From positions 20,284,197 to 20,348,196 of the forward strand of contig NC_133230.1 in the NCBI RefSeq assembly GCF_040436345.1: DNA of 64,000 nt. The letters are read 5' to 3'. Below the pieces are notes generated by a model. That model ran no database searches. It saw only the letters and a program-made list of their open reading frames with translations, and was not told where the DNA came from. Made by a program: the position numbers and the translations under genes. Below, piece after piece: positions 1 to 47,007 of this stretch (positions are counted from its first letter, which is position 1; each line of letters opens with the position of its first letter). The DNA comes from Pagrus major. Its lineage: Eukaryota > Chordata > Actinopteri > Spariformes > Sparidae.

Positions 1-666
1 ACATTCCCGTTCACATTCCTGAAAGACAGAACAAGACAACAACACAATCGTAATAACAACAAGCACAACAATTTGTATGTATAATCAACAATTACAAAGC
101 AGAGCAATAGTTATAAATTTTAACGTCAACTGAAGCCAGGAGGAAAGTTTAGTGTGGTTAAGCAGCTTGTCCAGATGTTGACGCGAGACACAGTGATGGT
201 CCAAAGGGAGAGGATAAATGGCAAATAATAACAGCAATTGAAGTCTTGCAGCAACAACCATCTCCCTAATCTGGCTACCTAACGAATGGAAAATCATAGA
301 TTAGCTTAGCTGGGGGCCAAATCTCAAGACGATATTGCGCAACAGTCAAGCTGCGGTTAAAACTTGAACGCCCATACTGATTCAAATGACATAAATGCAC
401 ATTGTATTACAATAACAAGAATTTGGTTCGATAAACAGGCACAGTTTATCTATAAGTGCCTTTCCCCTCCTGCCCCCAAATCGATGCCACAATGCCACAT
501 CAACATTGGGCATGCGCTGGAAAAGATGACTGTGCAACATCCTCTCAGCTGTTCCTCTCACCTATCCAATCGAAAGACCAAACAAACGCCACGTTACAAT
601 CCAACCGTTTCCACAAACTGATGGAGAGATTTATTCCCCAATCCCGACCACAATGGAAATGCTTAC
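1..666. other. ttll5 intron, no further exon seen
   Basis: I looked for the exon that should follow the FHER residues of exon 18 and found no convincing match with splice sites here. Open frames in this stretch show no known domain. The next ttll5 exon is most likely beyond the left edge. Confidence 0.6.
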
Positions 667-24234
<23,568 letters not shown>

Positions 24235-25687
24235 CTTCACAGTTAGAGGGGACGAGCTGCCCAGTGAAGTCTTCCTGGGATCAAGTGTGCAGGTTTTATC
24301 ATGACACCTCTCGCCTCCACCTGCAAAAACATGGATGAGATGGGAGATGAGATGCTGAGGTCCTGGTTCAGGTGATGGCAATAATAAAACCAGTCACTGA
24401 ATAACTCAGCTCTCAGTCTATTCGTGCTTAATACCACATTAATAACCACGTTACTACGAGTCACTAACAAAGAGCATGGCTGAAGCATTTCTTCACATTG
24501 AGCTAGCACACAGTCAGTCGAGAACAGCTGATTTCTAGCTCTGCTGATCAATGAATGTATTGACGCTATGTTTCTATTAACGACACAACAGACAGAAGAC
24601 GGTCGGACTAAACACAGACAGGTAAGCAAACAGAGACTTCGATTACTGACATGTTCCTTCAGGTTCCGGAAGCTATCCAGGTGCAGTCAGCTCAGTCAGA
24701 GAAGAAGACGATTTGATAATGACACACACACACCAATGTCAACTTGCCGTTATGCCTGAGCGCCTGCTTACTGCTAGCTGGTATCTCCAAGGCCAATTGA
24801 TCATCGCGCTTAATCTTCCTGGTAACTACAACAACTGAGTGGCAACAGAGCAATACGCATGCGCACTCGCGGACAATATTTATTTGTCCACCTGTCCAAA
24901 GTACTGCATCTATCCAGTGGTGAGACCAGAGGGACCGTCCAACAGAAAGAGAGCCAGTGCACTCAGTTTAAGATGCTAAGTGTTAGCATTTAGTTATTGG
25001 ATATCTGGAACGAGTGCACTGAATTAAAATAACGAATGAAACCAGACAAATCTGCTTATTACTGCTTTACATGTATGTTTTTACAGATTGTCCTCTCGCT
25101 CCACATGTACTCTTTGTTCGAACGTAGCCTTACGCTACGCCTACAGGTGACCAAGTTCCTTAGTTTTCATTGGTTGTGGGAGAAAGTGGGCGGAACCTGA
25201 ACGCCCGTGCGGGCCAATCATATGAATGGTACGATTGGATGGAGCCATGTTTCAGATCTGTTATTGGTCATCCCCACAGTCCAATATTGACAGACTTACT
25301 ATTGTGAATGTAACATCGTACTCGTTTGGCTCGAGTCCTACTTTGTTGTTTTGTATGCAGTACTTCTTATTTTACTCTTAGGAGCATGTTCACACTGTAG
25401 TGATATATGCAACCAGGTAAATATATGCTATCATGTTGATTTTTATCATTACAAGCTCATTAATTGTATTAACGAGGTTGCAGCAGCGTTAGCATGTTAT
25501 GTCACGTAAGTTATTATTGAAGACCACTTGCTAGCTGAAGACAGCCTCACTATGATGTGTCAGTCAGGTAACATGCAAGGAGACAAAACCAGCTGCACTT
25601 CCGCTGTCCCTCAGTTTGAAGTTGTTTATCCTGCACTGAACAGACTGACTTCTCCTCTCTGACAGGTGCTCCTCTCAGACTGAAAAC
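24235..25687. promoter_or_regulatory. Divergent promoter region between ttll5 and erg28
   Basis: The two start codons face away from each other across 1.45 kb. On the ttll5 side, a TTTTTGCAG acceptor at 24321-24322 indicates that the coding start is preceded by a 5'UTR exon, probably in 24.4-24.85 kb. On the erg28 side, the leader lies left of 25688. Between them, 25169-25285 holds five CCAAT/ATTGG pentamers and a GTGGGCGG box at 25186-25193. The head-to-head arrangement matches the human locus (recalled). Confidence 0.75.
25169..25285. promoter_or_regulatory. Cluster of five CCAAT boxes plus a GC box
   Basis: ATTGG at 25169-25173, CCAAT at 25214-25218, ATTGG at 25234-25238, ATTGG at 25263-25267 and CCAAT at 25281-25285. 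A GC box, GTGGGCGG, lies at 25186-25193. Clusters of this kind bind NF-Y in TATA-less and bidirectional promoters. Assignment as a promoter is inference from position and density. Confidence 0.6.
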
Positions 25688-27160
25688 ATGAGTCGCTTTC
25701 TGAACGTCCTGCGGAGCTGGTTGGTGATGGTGTCCGTCATCGCGATGGGAAACACCGTGCAGAGTTTCAGAGATCACAGCTTTTTGTCAGAGAAGCTCTA
25801 CACGGGCACGCCAGAGTTTGGTGAGACATGACAGCTCGACAGAAATTAAATATAATGTCACCACAAGTGCTCAAGACTTGGTGATAATATTTCTCAAAAC
25901 ATATCTTAAGTAAGTTTCTAAATAGCTAAACCTTTAGAGAATAATACCTGAAATGTTATCAACATGCCAGTGCTCTCTGGTGGACACTGTGAGGGTGAGA
26001 CTTTTTCTAAAGTCTTAGAAATCAGATATCAGATAGCAATATTGTGATTGTAGCAGAAAATGACCCAAATGCAGACTCCAGGCAGGCAAGTGGTGGAAAA
26101 AAAAGCAAGCTTTGATGAAAAGCCGATAACAAAAAGCAGGCAGGTGGCAAAAACTAAGAAAGAAAAACAAGAAGCAGTGAAATACAAAATATTTAAAAAC
26201 TAATCCAAGTACAAGCAGAACGAAGCGTGGGGAGTACAGGCAGGAATGCAGATGAAGCACGAGGAACCAAAACAGAGCAAACACCGGCAAATTGACAACA
26301 GAAAGAGGGAAAACACATGGACTAAATACACAGCAGGCTAATCAGGGACAGGTGAAATGGATCAGTACAGCCCCAAGGGAGAGAAAACAAGACAAAGATG
26401 GGAAGTAACACAACATGACACATGAGGATGAACTTTATAAAACTAAAAGGAAACAATAAAACTGAGTGCCAACATCATGACAAGTGTAGTTTTTGTGATA
26501 AGCCAATATCAGATTGAAATGTTTTTTCTATGCCCAGTCAATTAATTGATTAAGGCAGATTTACCCTCTTCTGATTCTGTCACTAACACACTTTGGATAT
26601 ACAGATGGCAATGTCATAAGATTGTTTTTCATTTTTCCAACTCCTGCATTCCTGATTTTGCCATTTCTTCATATGTCCTTAGTAAATGGCCTTCAAGCTC
26701 GAACATTTGGTATTTGGACGTTGCTGTCGTCGATCATTCGCTGCGCCTGTGCCATTGATATCCAGAACAAAACGTAAGACAGCTTCTCACTTCCTGCACC
26801 TTGTTTACGTCTGCAGTCTTCATGTGTTCTTACTCTCTGTCCTACTGGCTCCTGCAGGCTGTATCACATCACCTTATCGACATTTGTGCTGGCGTTGGGC
26901 CACTTCCTGTCTGAAGCGTTCATCTACAAAACTGCCCCTCTGACCATCGGGGTCATGGCACCTCTCATTGTGGCAAGTAAGTGAGGAGTGATGGGAAATA
27001 TATTTATATTACCCCTCAACTAATTACATTCCAGTTTGTAAAAGGTATTAAATCATCATGTGTTTTTCTAGGTTTCTCTATCATAGGAATGCTGATTGGA
27101 TTCCAGTGTTTTCCAGAGTCTCAGGAGGAAGTCGGAGCACGACAGAAGAAGCGTAACTGA
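25688..27160 (+). CDS. erg28: Ergosterol biosynthesis protein 28 homolog (ERG28)
   Basis: Four coding exons: 25688-25820, 26683-26773, 26858-26976, 27072-27160, together 143 codons plus stop, close to the human length of about 140. The protein begins [20 protein letters not shown] and continues with [40 protein letters not shown] and [20 protein letters not shown], then ends in a basic RQKKRN tail. Four hydrophobic segments fit the small polytopic ER scaffold of the family, which tethers the C-4 sterol demethylation enzymes. The basic KKRN end could act in ER retrieval. The start is the ATG that opens the conserved N-terminus. It is divergent to ttll5 as in mammals. Nothing unusual in frame or splice sites. 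Confidence 0.97.
26055..26482. repeat. Interspersed repeat in erg28 intron 1
   Basis: A purine/A-rich stretch with the phrases ACCCAAATGCAGACTCCAGG and CAGGCTAATCAGGGACAGGT, which I recognise as a frequently repeated sequence in fish genomes (family not named with certainty). It has no intact transposase frame and explains the open frame on the minus strand at 26015-26290. Confidence 0.6.
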
Positions 27161-29387
27161 TTTTCCTCTGGTCCACTGAACGCACCTCCACAGTGACCAT
27201 GAGACACTTGTGACCGGTCAGAGTGTGCTGCTTCTTGCCTTGAAGAACATGAGATTCAGATTTAATTTCCTATTGGGACTATAGCCTATGTACATCTCCA
27301 TCTGTTCCTGATGTTACCCTGATGTTTTACTTTAAACTTGACAGTTCTGAGTCTAACCGTGTCCTTGTTGAATTACAATCATCCCTTTTGTGCCTGTGCT
27401 CATAAGTAAAGGGGGTTTTGTTTTTGTATGTTTGCTTGTTTTTAAAGTTTTGCAATTGTGGTTATGGCTGTGGTGTCACCAAGTGAAATGATTGAAGCGT
27501 AGATTTCTTTCAGAATTTTGATTGTTTTATTTCACCAGACCAACACTTCCTGTCCTTTTAATTCACGATTTACCAAAGAACTCAGATGTGCAGTATAAAA
27601 CTATGCTCTTCATTACAAAGTATCACAAACAAGTATATCAGAAATTATTCTCGATGTTGGTTCCGTGCTGTGAAAAGTTTGTACACCCTTTGAATTTATG
27701 CACAGTGATTGTCCTATAAAACATTTTAAAAATGATATAATTTGATCAAGGTGTGTGACTTCTTGTTTCCAAGAGCATCAGTGTGCTTTTTGCAGCATTT
27801 TTGATAAACATCTAATATTCTGTGCTGCTCAGATCTCATATTTGGGTTTAAGAGAGAGCTTTTCAAAAAAAATTGTTCTAGTCTCTAGACCACTGGTTCC
27901 CAAATGGTAAGTCCCGGTGTGCTGTGGGATTTTATTGTATCTATAAGTTATTATTGCAATATACAACAAGTAATGTATGAGTTTTTGTTTTACCATATCA
28001 GTACTTTGTACACATTCATTTCCTAATACAGAGGCAAATTTAAACCCTTAAAAAATACCTAAAAACCTTTCAGGGAACCCAAGTATTGTCGTTCACCGAA
28101 CTGTCTGGTTTTAATGCAGGTGTTGCTGCTTTTATGTCATTTTACAAAGTTTCAAATGAATCATTTTGTTAATAGATATTTCAAAGGTAATTTGTCATTA
28201 GTAGGTTACAAAAAAAGTGTAGAGAGTGATTATATAACAGGTGTTATCAAAGCTATTTTGCTGGATATGAATACAGGTGTGCCTTGAGATTTTGGGTTAT
28301 CCTTGGGCACAAAAAGTTTGAAAACCACTGCACTAGACTAATCTAGAGTCTAATTTGAAATACAGTGAGAATTAATTCATGGAAGACAAAAGTTTAAAAA
28401 CCCTTGGTGTGTAGGAACATTTTCACAGCACTGTTAAATGTCCTAAAATGCAACTGAAAGAGTAACTGGCACTGATCAAAATCACATAATCACTATAAAA
28501 TAGGAAAATTAACAGAAAACTAGTCACAAAACGTCAAGTATAACATGATGACAAACAGTATCAACACTGGTTACACCGCATGAACTACATTTCTCAGTAA
28601 CAAATTTATAGTATTGTACATAAAAACATTTTCTTGTGCAAAATTACAACTGCAGTAAATTGATTAGCCTCATCCTTCCACCATGTTTAGTGCTGCACTT
28701 GCGTGTTGATCCAGACGATTATCACCAAATGTCTTGTATTACAGCAGAACAAGGACAAAACCGGCCTTCCAAAGTGTACTCAGATGCACAGCATCAATCG
28801 TATTTATAATCAGCAGTACTCAGACGTAACACATGATCCTGAATGGCAGGCCCTGACTGCCATGACAGGAAAACACGTCACAGTCTGCATTTAACGTGCT
28901 TATTCTAAAAACAGAACTCTCAATGTCAGGAAATACTCACAGTTTAAATATTGCATCAGATACGTAGAACACTATGCTAACACTAATCAGAGAGGGACAG
29001 TAAAAGCTCAGGAAACAAAGTTAGACTCACTAGAAGCAGTTGCATTGCACTGACAAGACATGTAAAATGCCTACAATGGATTGTAATGTAAAAAACACTT
29101 AGAATCCAAGTGTGTTCCCCTTGTGCTTGATTGACTTGTGCTTGCTTTGGGATGAGCTAAGATGCACTTGGGATATTAGTGTGAATCTCTGGTGTCCATA
29201 CAGTACATCATGTTACAGTATAATCAAGTACAAATAGCAGGTCAGCTTGTTCTTTGGCTGCTCAGTGTAGGTCAGTTTACATGTGATCACTCTTCACAGC
29301 AGCCTTTTTCCTCCCTGGCCATGTGTGCATGTTTATGCATTTTGTCAATATTTCTGTTTGTATCTGTGCATGGTGTCTTTGTCCTCC
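27161..29387. other. Intergenic between convergent erg28 and flvcr2
   Basis: Contains the erg28 3'UTR (polyadenylation signal not clear), a hAT-type MITE (27891-28330) and AT-rich sequence. On the minus strand TTTATT at 27526 and 27930 could serve as AATAAA signals for flvcr2. No further exon recognised. Confidence 0.6.
27891..28330. repeat. hAT-type MITE with 8-bp target duplication
   Basis: The left end CACTGGTTCCCAAA and the right end, read inversely, CAGTGGTTTTCAAA form terminal inverted repeats of the CAGTGGTT hAT type. Flanks CTCTAGAC (27883-27890) and CACTAGAC (28331-28338) look like an 8-bp target-site duplication with one mismatch. No transposase inside. Confidence 0.8.
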
Positions 29388-41388
<12,001 letters not shown>

Positions 41389-44194
41389 GTTGCTCCAAGT
41401 GAAACGCTTCCCTTTTACTTCAGACTTCAGCAGCACTTAACAGCTGGAGAGAAGAGCAAACATTTCTCAAACAGTGGAGTTTACTGCTTATCACTCCATC
41501 TGATTTCGCAAAGGTGAATCTGGGGTGCAGTTTAAATATAACGAGCCAATTTGGGAAGCTCTGATCCCAGCCAACAGTCACATACCTGACTGACTCCGGT
41601 GTTTAATACCTCTGTAGTCATGTGATAGATTTCTGTTTTGCTTTTCATTTCAAACTCCTCCTTCCAGCTCATGTCAAAGCATGAAATAGGACTTGAAAAC
41701 AGCCGCTGAGTGTGAACCCAGGGTAACAACTTGATTTTATTGCTAAAGTAGGCACATCACACACTCACATACAAAGAGGAGCTAAAGTCCACTGAGGGTG
41801 ATGCTTAACAAAGGCTGCAACGTCATCAGAATACGGAAAAAATGCAAACGCATTTTTGTCATTTAAAGCATGAAACTACGCCTCAGTTGGTTGTGGTTGG
41901 CATACATTACAATACAGACCAAGACCGTGTAGGTCTAATACTAAATTTGCAGTAATTAACACCCCGTCTCAACAATATATGAGAATAAATCTTTAAACAT
42001 TAACAGCAGATTCCCTATAGGAATACCTCTTGTATTACTACACTGTAAAACAAGTTCAACACACATACTAACGCTGTGGCTGTGGGGAGGAAGTACACCT
42101 CTGTGCTCAAACACAAGGTGACAGTATCCCACCACAGGAACACCGGTTATTAAAGTGTTTGTGGTTCATAAATTGGATTTACTAATGCCCAATCACTTTA
42201 TATTACATCATCTGTCTTTGGACCGAGCATGCTGGCACACCCAATGCTAGAAACTATTATTATGCTTTTTTATCACACATTTTTTGTTGTTTGTGTGGTT
42301 TTAAATGAAATGCCGACTTCCAGCTTTAATTTGAAGGTGTTTACGTTCACATCAGAAGATGAGTGTAGGAATTCTAGTCCTTTTTATGCATGTTATTCCA
42401 ATTTCTGGAAACAATAGTAAGTGACTGTACAAATGAACAAAAACCTATGTAGCAACATATCACTGCAGAATGGTTTATATGTTTATGGGAATAATCAGCA
42501 TGGTATTTAATTTAAACACATGCTTAATCACTACCTGCTTGAAGGTCCCATAGCGTAGAAAGTGAGATTTCCATGTCTTTTTTGATTATAAAGCAGGTCT
42601 AGGTGCTATATTAATGCTGTTAAGGAAACAAAGCAGTCACTATACGGAGGACTGCACACAAAAACTGCCTATCGATCTATCGGTCTAACGATCTATGGCA
42701 CTATTAACATTGCAAGAGTTTTCTTTGACATTTTCGTTAATGTCTCAGGGAATAAAGCATGGCTCCTGATGACAAAATCAAGCATGTTTGGGTGCCTGTT
42801 ATCTGTGAGTGAGTTAAATTTGATGCAGATCCAAATAGAAACCTTGGTCTAGTGTATTTAAATGTTTTTCCTTTGATATGGGATTAGGCTCGATTGAGTT
42901 AAAGAGGACTGTTGGGGCTTGGCGGAGGTATACGCTCTACTGAGTGCCATTCTAGTTCTACATGAAAAAGAGGGGAAGGTTGAGCTTTACCAAGCCTAAC
43001 TGCTTTTAGATATCCAAAACTCTGAAACAGACTTGGGCCCTTTTGATAGGGAATGCTAGGCAATACTGGGCTATAACTAAAAGTTACAGTTTTCATTTAA
43101 AAATAACCTCAGCAACTCTTGCCTATCATATTGAGCTATAATGGACTGAACTGCGGTTAAAAAAGGGGCTAAATGGTCTTTACAGTTTTTGTGACAGGGT
43201 CTCAAACAGACTGGAAATTTCCGACGGCAGAGCTGCAGCGCCCCTGCTGTCTCCAGCCTCCACCTACACCGCCTCAGGCTGCCTGCGCGGAGCAAATCCA
43301 TGAATGGAAGGAGTGAAGGGAAGAAAAGGAGCAGCAAAACATCTGTGGTTATATTGAAACCACGTCCCGAAACACGCTTCATTATCACTATTCTCGGGCG
43401 TCTTTCAGGGAAAACACCCTCGCAAATAAACATGAAATGTCACTGAGCAGTAGTGGTTCAGATTGCTTTCTCGGCAACGCGTTCGCTTTATAGCCATAAA
43501 ACCAGCGCAATAAATCGCTCCGCCACATCAGATAAACAGATTGTAAAACGATTTCAGGCTCGTTTTGCTCCATATCTTTAAACAACTCAAGTCTGTTTTA
43601 TGGGACAACAAGCCGCCTGACGTGACGCTTCCTGAAAGTGACGACATATGAACTACAAATAAACAATCGAAAATCCCCACAGCCTGTCCTCATGAGAGTC
43701 CATGTTCGCGCTTTAAACAGACCCAACATGTAAAAGAACCGTCAGTGTACCATACCTGCAGCACCGCAGCATTCACACACTGCCCCACTACATCCACCTC
43801 ACACACTGTACCAGCAGAAGATGGCGAAATTGTGCACGTCACCTGCCATCTGGTCACCACCCACAAAACAAATAACTTTCAAGAAAAGTCTGCGAATGAG
43901 CGGGGAAATCTTGCTGTCAGATTTTAATAGTGACTGTAATAAATGTGTAATTAAAAAACTATTATTAGTGGCCTGTTTAATATCACTGGAGATAGAAGAG
44001 TGCAAGCAGTTGCAGAGTGTCAATAAGTTTTTGTTGCTGTGATTATTTGACACCTTCTGTAAAGAGAGTCAGTGGTGCAACGTAACTAAGTGCTTTTACT
44101 CAAATACTGTAGGCTACTTTCACTATTAATGTGGAAAAACGCCCTATCTCGCAACGTTAAAGAAAGTGAGAAAAAAAACTCTTGGATCTGTCGC

Positions 44195-44370
44195 TTTATC
44201 TGGATCAGCACCAAAAGTTATCAGGGTCTATTCTGGGCTGAGACCCATCCTCCGTCCAAGTTCTGTGAAAGTCCATTCAGTAGTTTTTGTGTAGTCCTGC
44301 TGACAAACCAACCAACCGACAATCAAACGTACACACAAGTGGAAACGTAACCTCTATTGGCGGAGGTATG
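44195..44370. repeat. LINE-like 3' fragment
   Basis: Ends ...AACCAACCAACCGACA...CGTAACCTCTATTGGCGGAGGT, a wording typical of a frequently dispersed fish non-LTR element tail. No reverse transcriptase frame. Confidence 0.5.
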
Positions 44371-45885
44371 TTTCTTTTATCTGATAGCTTTATTTACTAG
44401 ATCCTTTTCATATTGAAATTTACACAAATGGTGTGTAATGTTGTTTCACAGTTCACAGATTTCCCATCGAGACTCATCAAATGGTTTCATTTAAATAAAA
44501 CTATGGGGCCTAAAGAGCAAAAAATATCCTGTATTTCACAAATATCAGAAACTGTACAGATTTGTGTAGCAGGACTTTATTTTTCCCTCGTTCATTTCAG
44601 ATCTAATATGGCCCTCGGATTTATCTTGTGACCCTTTAAAGGGGCTTGACCTTTGGGTTGGAAACACTGACTACTTCACACAAAGCAGTTGATAACAGCA
44701 CCGCCTGGACCAGCTACTAAAAGAAAATGCAATAAACATTGGTGTCAACAATAATATAATATATAATAAATCTATCACTCAAAGGGCATTTTACTTCTGA
44801 TACTTTCAGAACATTTTCCTGTTGATGCGTCTGTGCTTTTACTTTTGAAAGCAGGACTTGTACTTGTGATTGATTGTTTTTACGCTTTTGTGTAAATACT
44901 TATATTTGAGTAAAGGATCTGAATACTCCATCTTCCAAGACTGAAGAGTGTTTGTTTTTTGGCTGAATAAGAAGACGGTACATTGCTTCAACAAATCCAC
45001 TCAAAATAGACCAACGAGTTAAAAGAACTCAATGAGCCCTGATAAGCTTTATCAAGGTAAGCAGACACTGAGGATATGCAGATAAGCTTTAACATGTCAG
45101 CAAACACACAAAACACACAAACACACCTCCTGAAACACATCCTGTGTACTTAGTCTAACTTCCCAACTACATAAGTAAATACCTAATGATGGGTTACACA
45201 ACAAAGGTAGATCTGTCAAATGCTTAAATAAAAGAAAGAGGATTGCACTGGGTAGCCCACCACTCACACTTAAGTCCAGCATCATTAGTGGCATGTTTTC
45301 TGTCACTATTGGTTGGTTCAGCCTAAACTAAAATATTTCTTCCTCAAGTGAAGTCCATGAACCTCCAGGGATTTTTTCCAGGAGTCTCTGTGGTGACCAT
45401 GCAAACTAAGGAATTTCAAAACAGGTGAGAAGCACAAATGACAGGTCGGATTGCCATTAGGGCGAAGCGGACAACTGCCTCACTCACTCCACATCATTTT
45501 GACATTTGGTATCGGATTACTTGCAAATGTTTGAGAGCATTAGTTTACAGTGTCAACAACATTTAATCTTGTAGAAGAGATCCAGATATGTAGCCTGTTA
45601 GTTGAGAATAGAGATGATCCAAGCGACTATTTCCTCTGTCATTCAAACCTTAACCTGAGTTAAGATTAGTTGGCTCGTCTGGAAGCGAGAAGGCATTCAG
45701 AGAACAGTCCAAATTGGACACACTTTAATCTGTAAGGGTTAAAAAATATATAAAATATATCTGAAAAAAATATTGTGTTACAACAGTTAGACAGCACTGT
45801 TAGTAAAGGATGCTACATGTTTATAAAGCAACATATGACCAGGATATTTCAGTGCATATTCTATCAATATGTAATTTAAATGTAT

Positions 45886-45889
<4 letters not shown>

Positions 45890-45931
<42 letters not shown>

Positions 45932-45944
45932 TAATAATAATAAT
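45890..45944. repeat. (AAT)n trinucleotide microsatellite
   Basis: About 18 AAT units with a single C interruption. Confidence 0.97.
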
Positions 45945-46422
45945 ATGTGTCATGGGTGAGTATTGGTTGCTAAGTTTAAAGGTCAAAGTTTTAATTGTCA
46001 GATACTGATGCTCTGTGTTGGTAGATCGTGCACGTTGGGAATGAGACTCAACAATCAACTCTATTACAAATTGGACCTTTATCAACCAGTCAACGATTCA
46101 TGTACATCCCTGGTTGACACTGTGCTCAATTTATTGCATTGAATCAAATTCTTAATTTGGGGCTAGGTATCGTTTCCTCATGATGTACTGGTTGGCGTCT
46201 GTGGACATGGATGGAGGGATGAGGGGGGTCACCTGGGGCCCCACAGAAAATATTTGCCCCTCTAAGAGGTTAATCCGGCCATGGGTTTAGCCTATTGAAG
46301 GATAATTTAACATGGCAATTTAATAACCTATTTCTGTGTTTTTCTGGGTCAAAATAAAATTATACAGTATAAAGAGATCTTTTTTAATAACTCTTTCCTT
46401 GAAGCACAACAGATCAACTCAC

Positions 46423-47007
46423 CTGATTCCCAAAAACTCCAATGGAGCATGCGGTGGAAACCTCATCCGCGCCGAACCACACCGATGCCAGGCGGGAGGG
46501 CATCCCGAGGATGAAGACCTGGGCGAGGGAACTTGCGAACTGTCCGAGCACGGTCACCATGAACAGGTCGGGTTTGGCACTGGCCACCTTGATCCACGTC
46601 CCGGCGCAGTTGAGCGCGGTGGCCAGCAGCGCTGTGACCCGCAGCCCTTTCTTATCCAGGAGCCAGGTGACCGGGAAGATGAAGGGGATGTAGGTGAGCA
46701 TGTAGACCATGGAGAGCCAGTCCACAGCAAACGCGTCCACGTTGTAGAACTTCATCATTATGTTGCTGATGATCCCGTACTGGATCCATTGGTACGCGTT
46801 GCTCAGGGAGTAAGAGCTGAACAGGAACACGACCGCCCAGCGCCTCTTGTACAGGCGCGTCGTGGCCGCAGAGCCGCTGTTCCCGTTGGGGATGCTGCTG
46901 CATTCAATTTGGTCCACGGCATCAGGACCGTCCGCTCCCAGATGTGGACCATCACCCTTGGCATCCTGTGCGCTCGCGTCGTGTGAGGTCTGCGTATCCT
47001 CTCCCAT
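46423..47007 (-). CDS. flvcr2: Second FLVCR2-type first exon (TM1-TM6), distal, intact, without own downstream exons
   Basis: An ATG at 47007 opens [20 protein letters not shown]. The frame then enters the FLVCR core with [100 protein letters not shown] and [16 protein letters not shown]. It ends in phase 0 at a strong GTGAGT donor (46421-46422). The 195 codons are uninterrupted and GC-rich. Phase and ending match the proximal first exon at 40792-41388, so it can splice in frame to exon 2 at 38275. By eye it is closer than the proximal exon to human FLVCR2/FLVCR1, keeping the pocket residues W of QWIQY and Q of LAQVF. It is either an alternative first exon of one gene or the remnant of a tandem copy that lost its 3' half. 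Confidence 0.85.

Larger units (their letters stand above)
41389..46422. other. Region between the two flvcr2-type first exons, no exon found
   Basis: I searched both strands for counterparts of flvcr2 exons 2-9 (for example the GIAIGFL-PP-LVPN or [11 protein letters not shown] motifs) and found none. The stretch holds the presumed promoter of the proximal first exon just right of 41388, AT-rich sequence, a GC-richer patch around 43200-43300 without recognisable coding content, a LINE-like fragment (about 44195-44370) and an (AAT)n microsatellite. Confidence 0.65.

Noticed and set aside
43077..43585. Open frames in a GC-richer patch, considered as missing flvcr2 or batf exons
   Set aside because: No FLVCR or bZIP motif and no fitting splice sites in the needed phase; perhaps an untranslated exon or promoter, but nothing supports a gene.
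46336..46986. 216-codon plus-strand open frame
   Set aside because: Antisense shadow of the GC-rich flvcr2 distal first exon; the minus-strand frame carries the family motifs.
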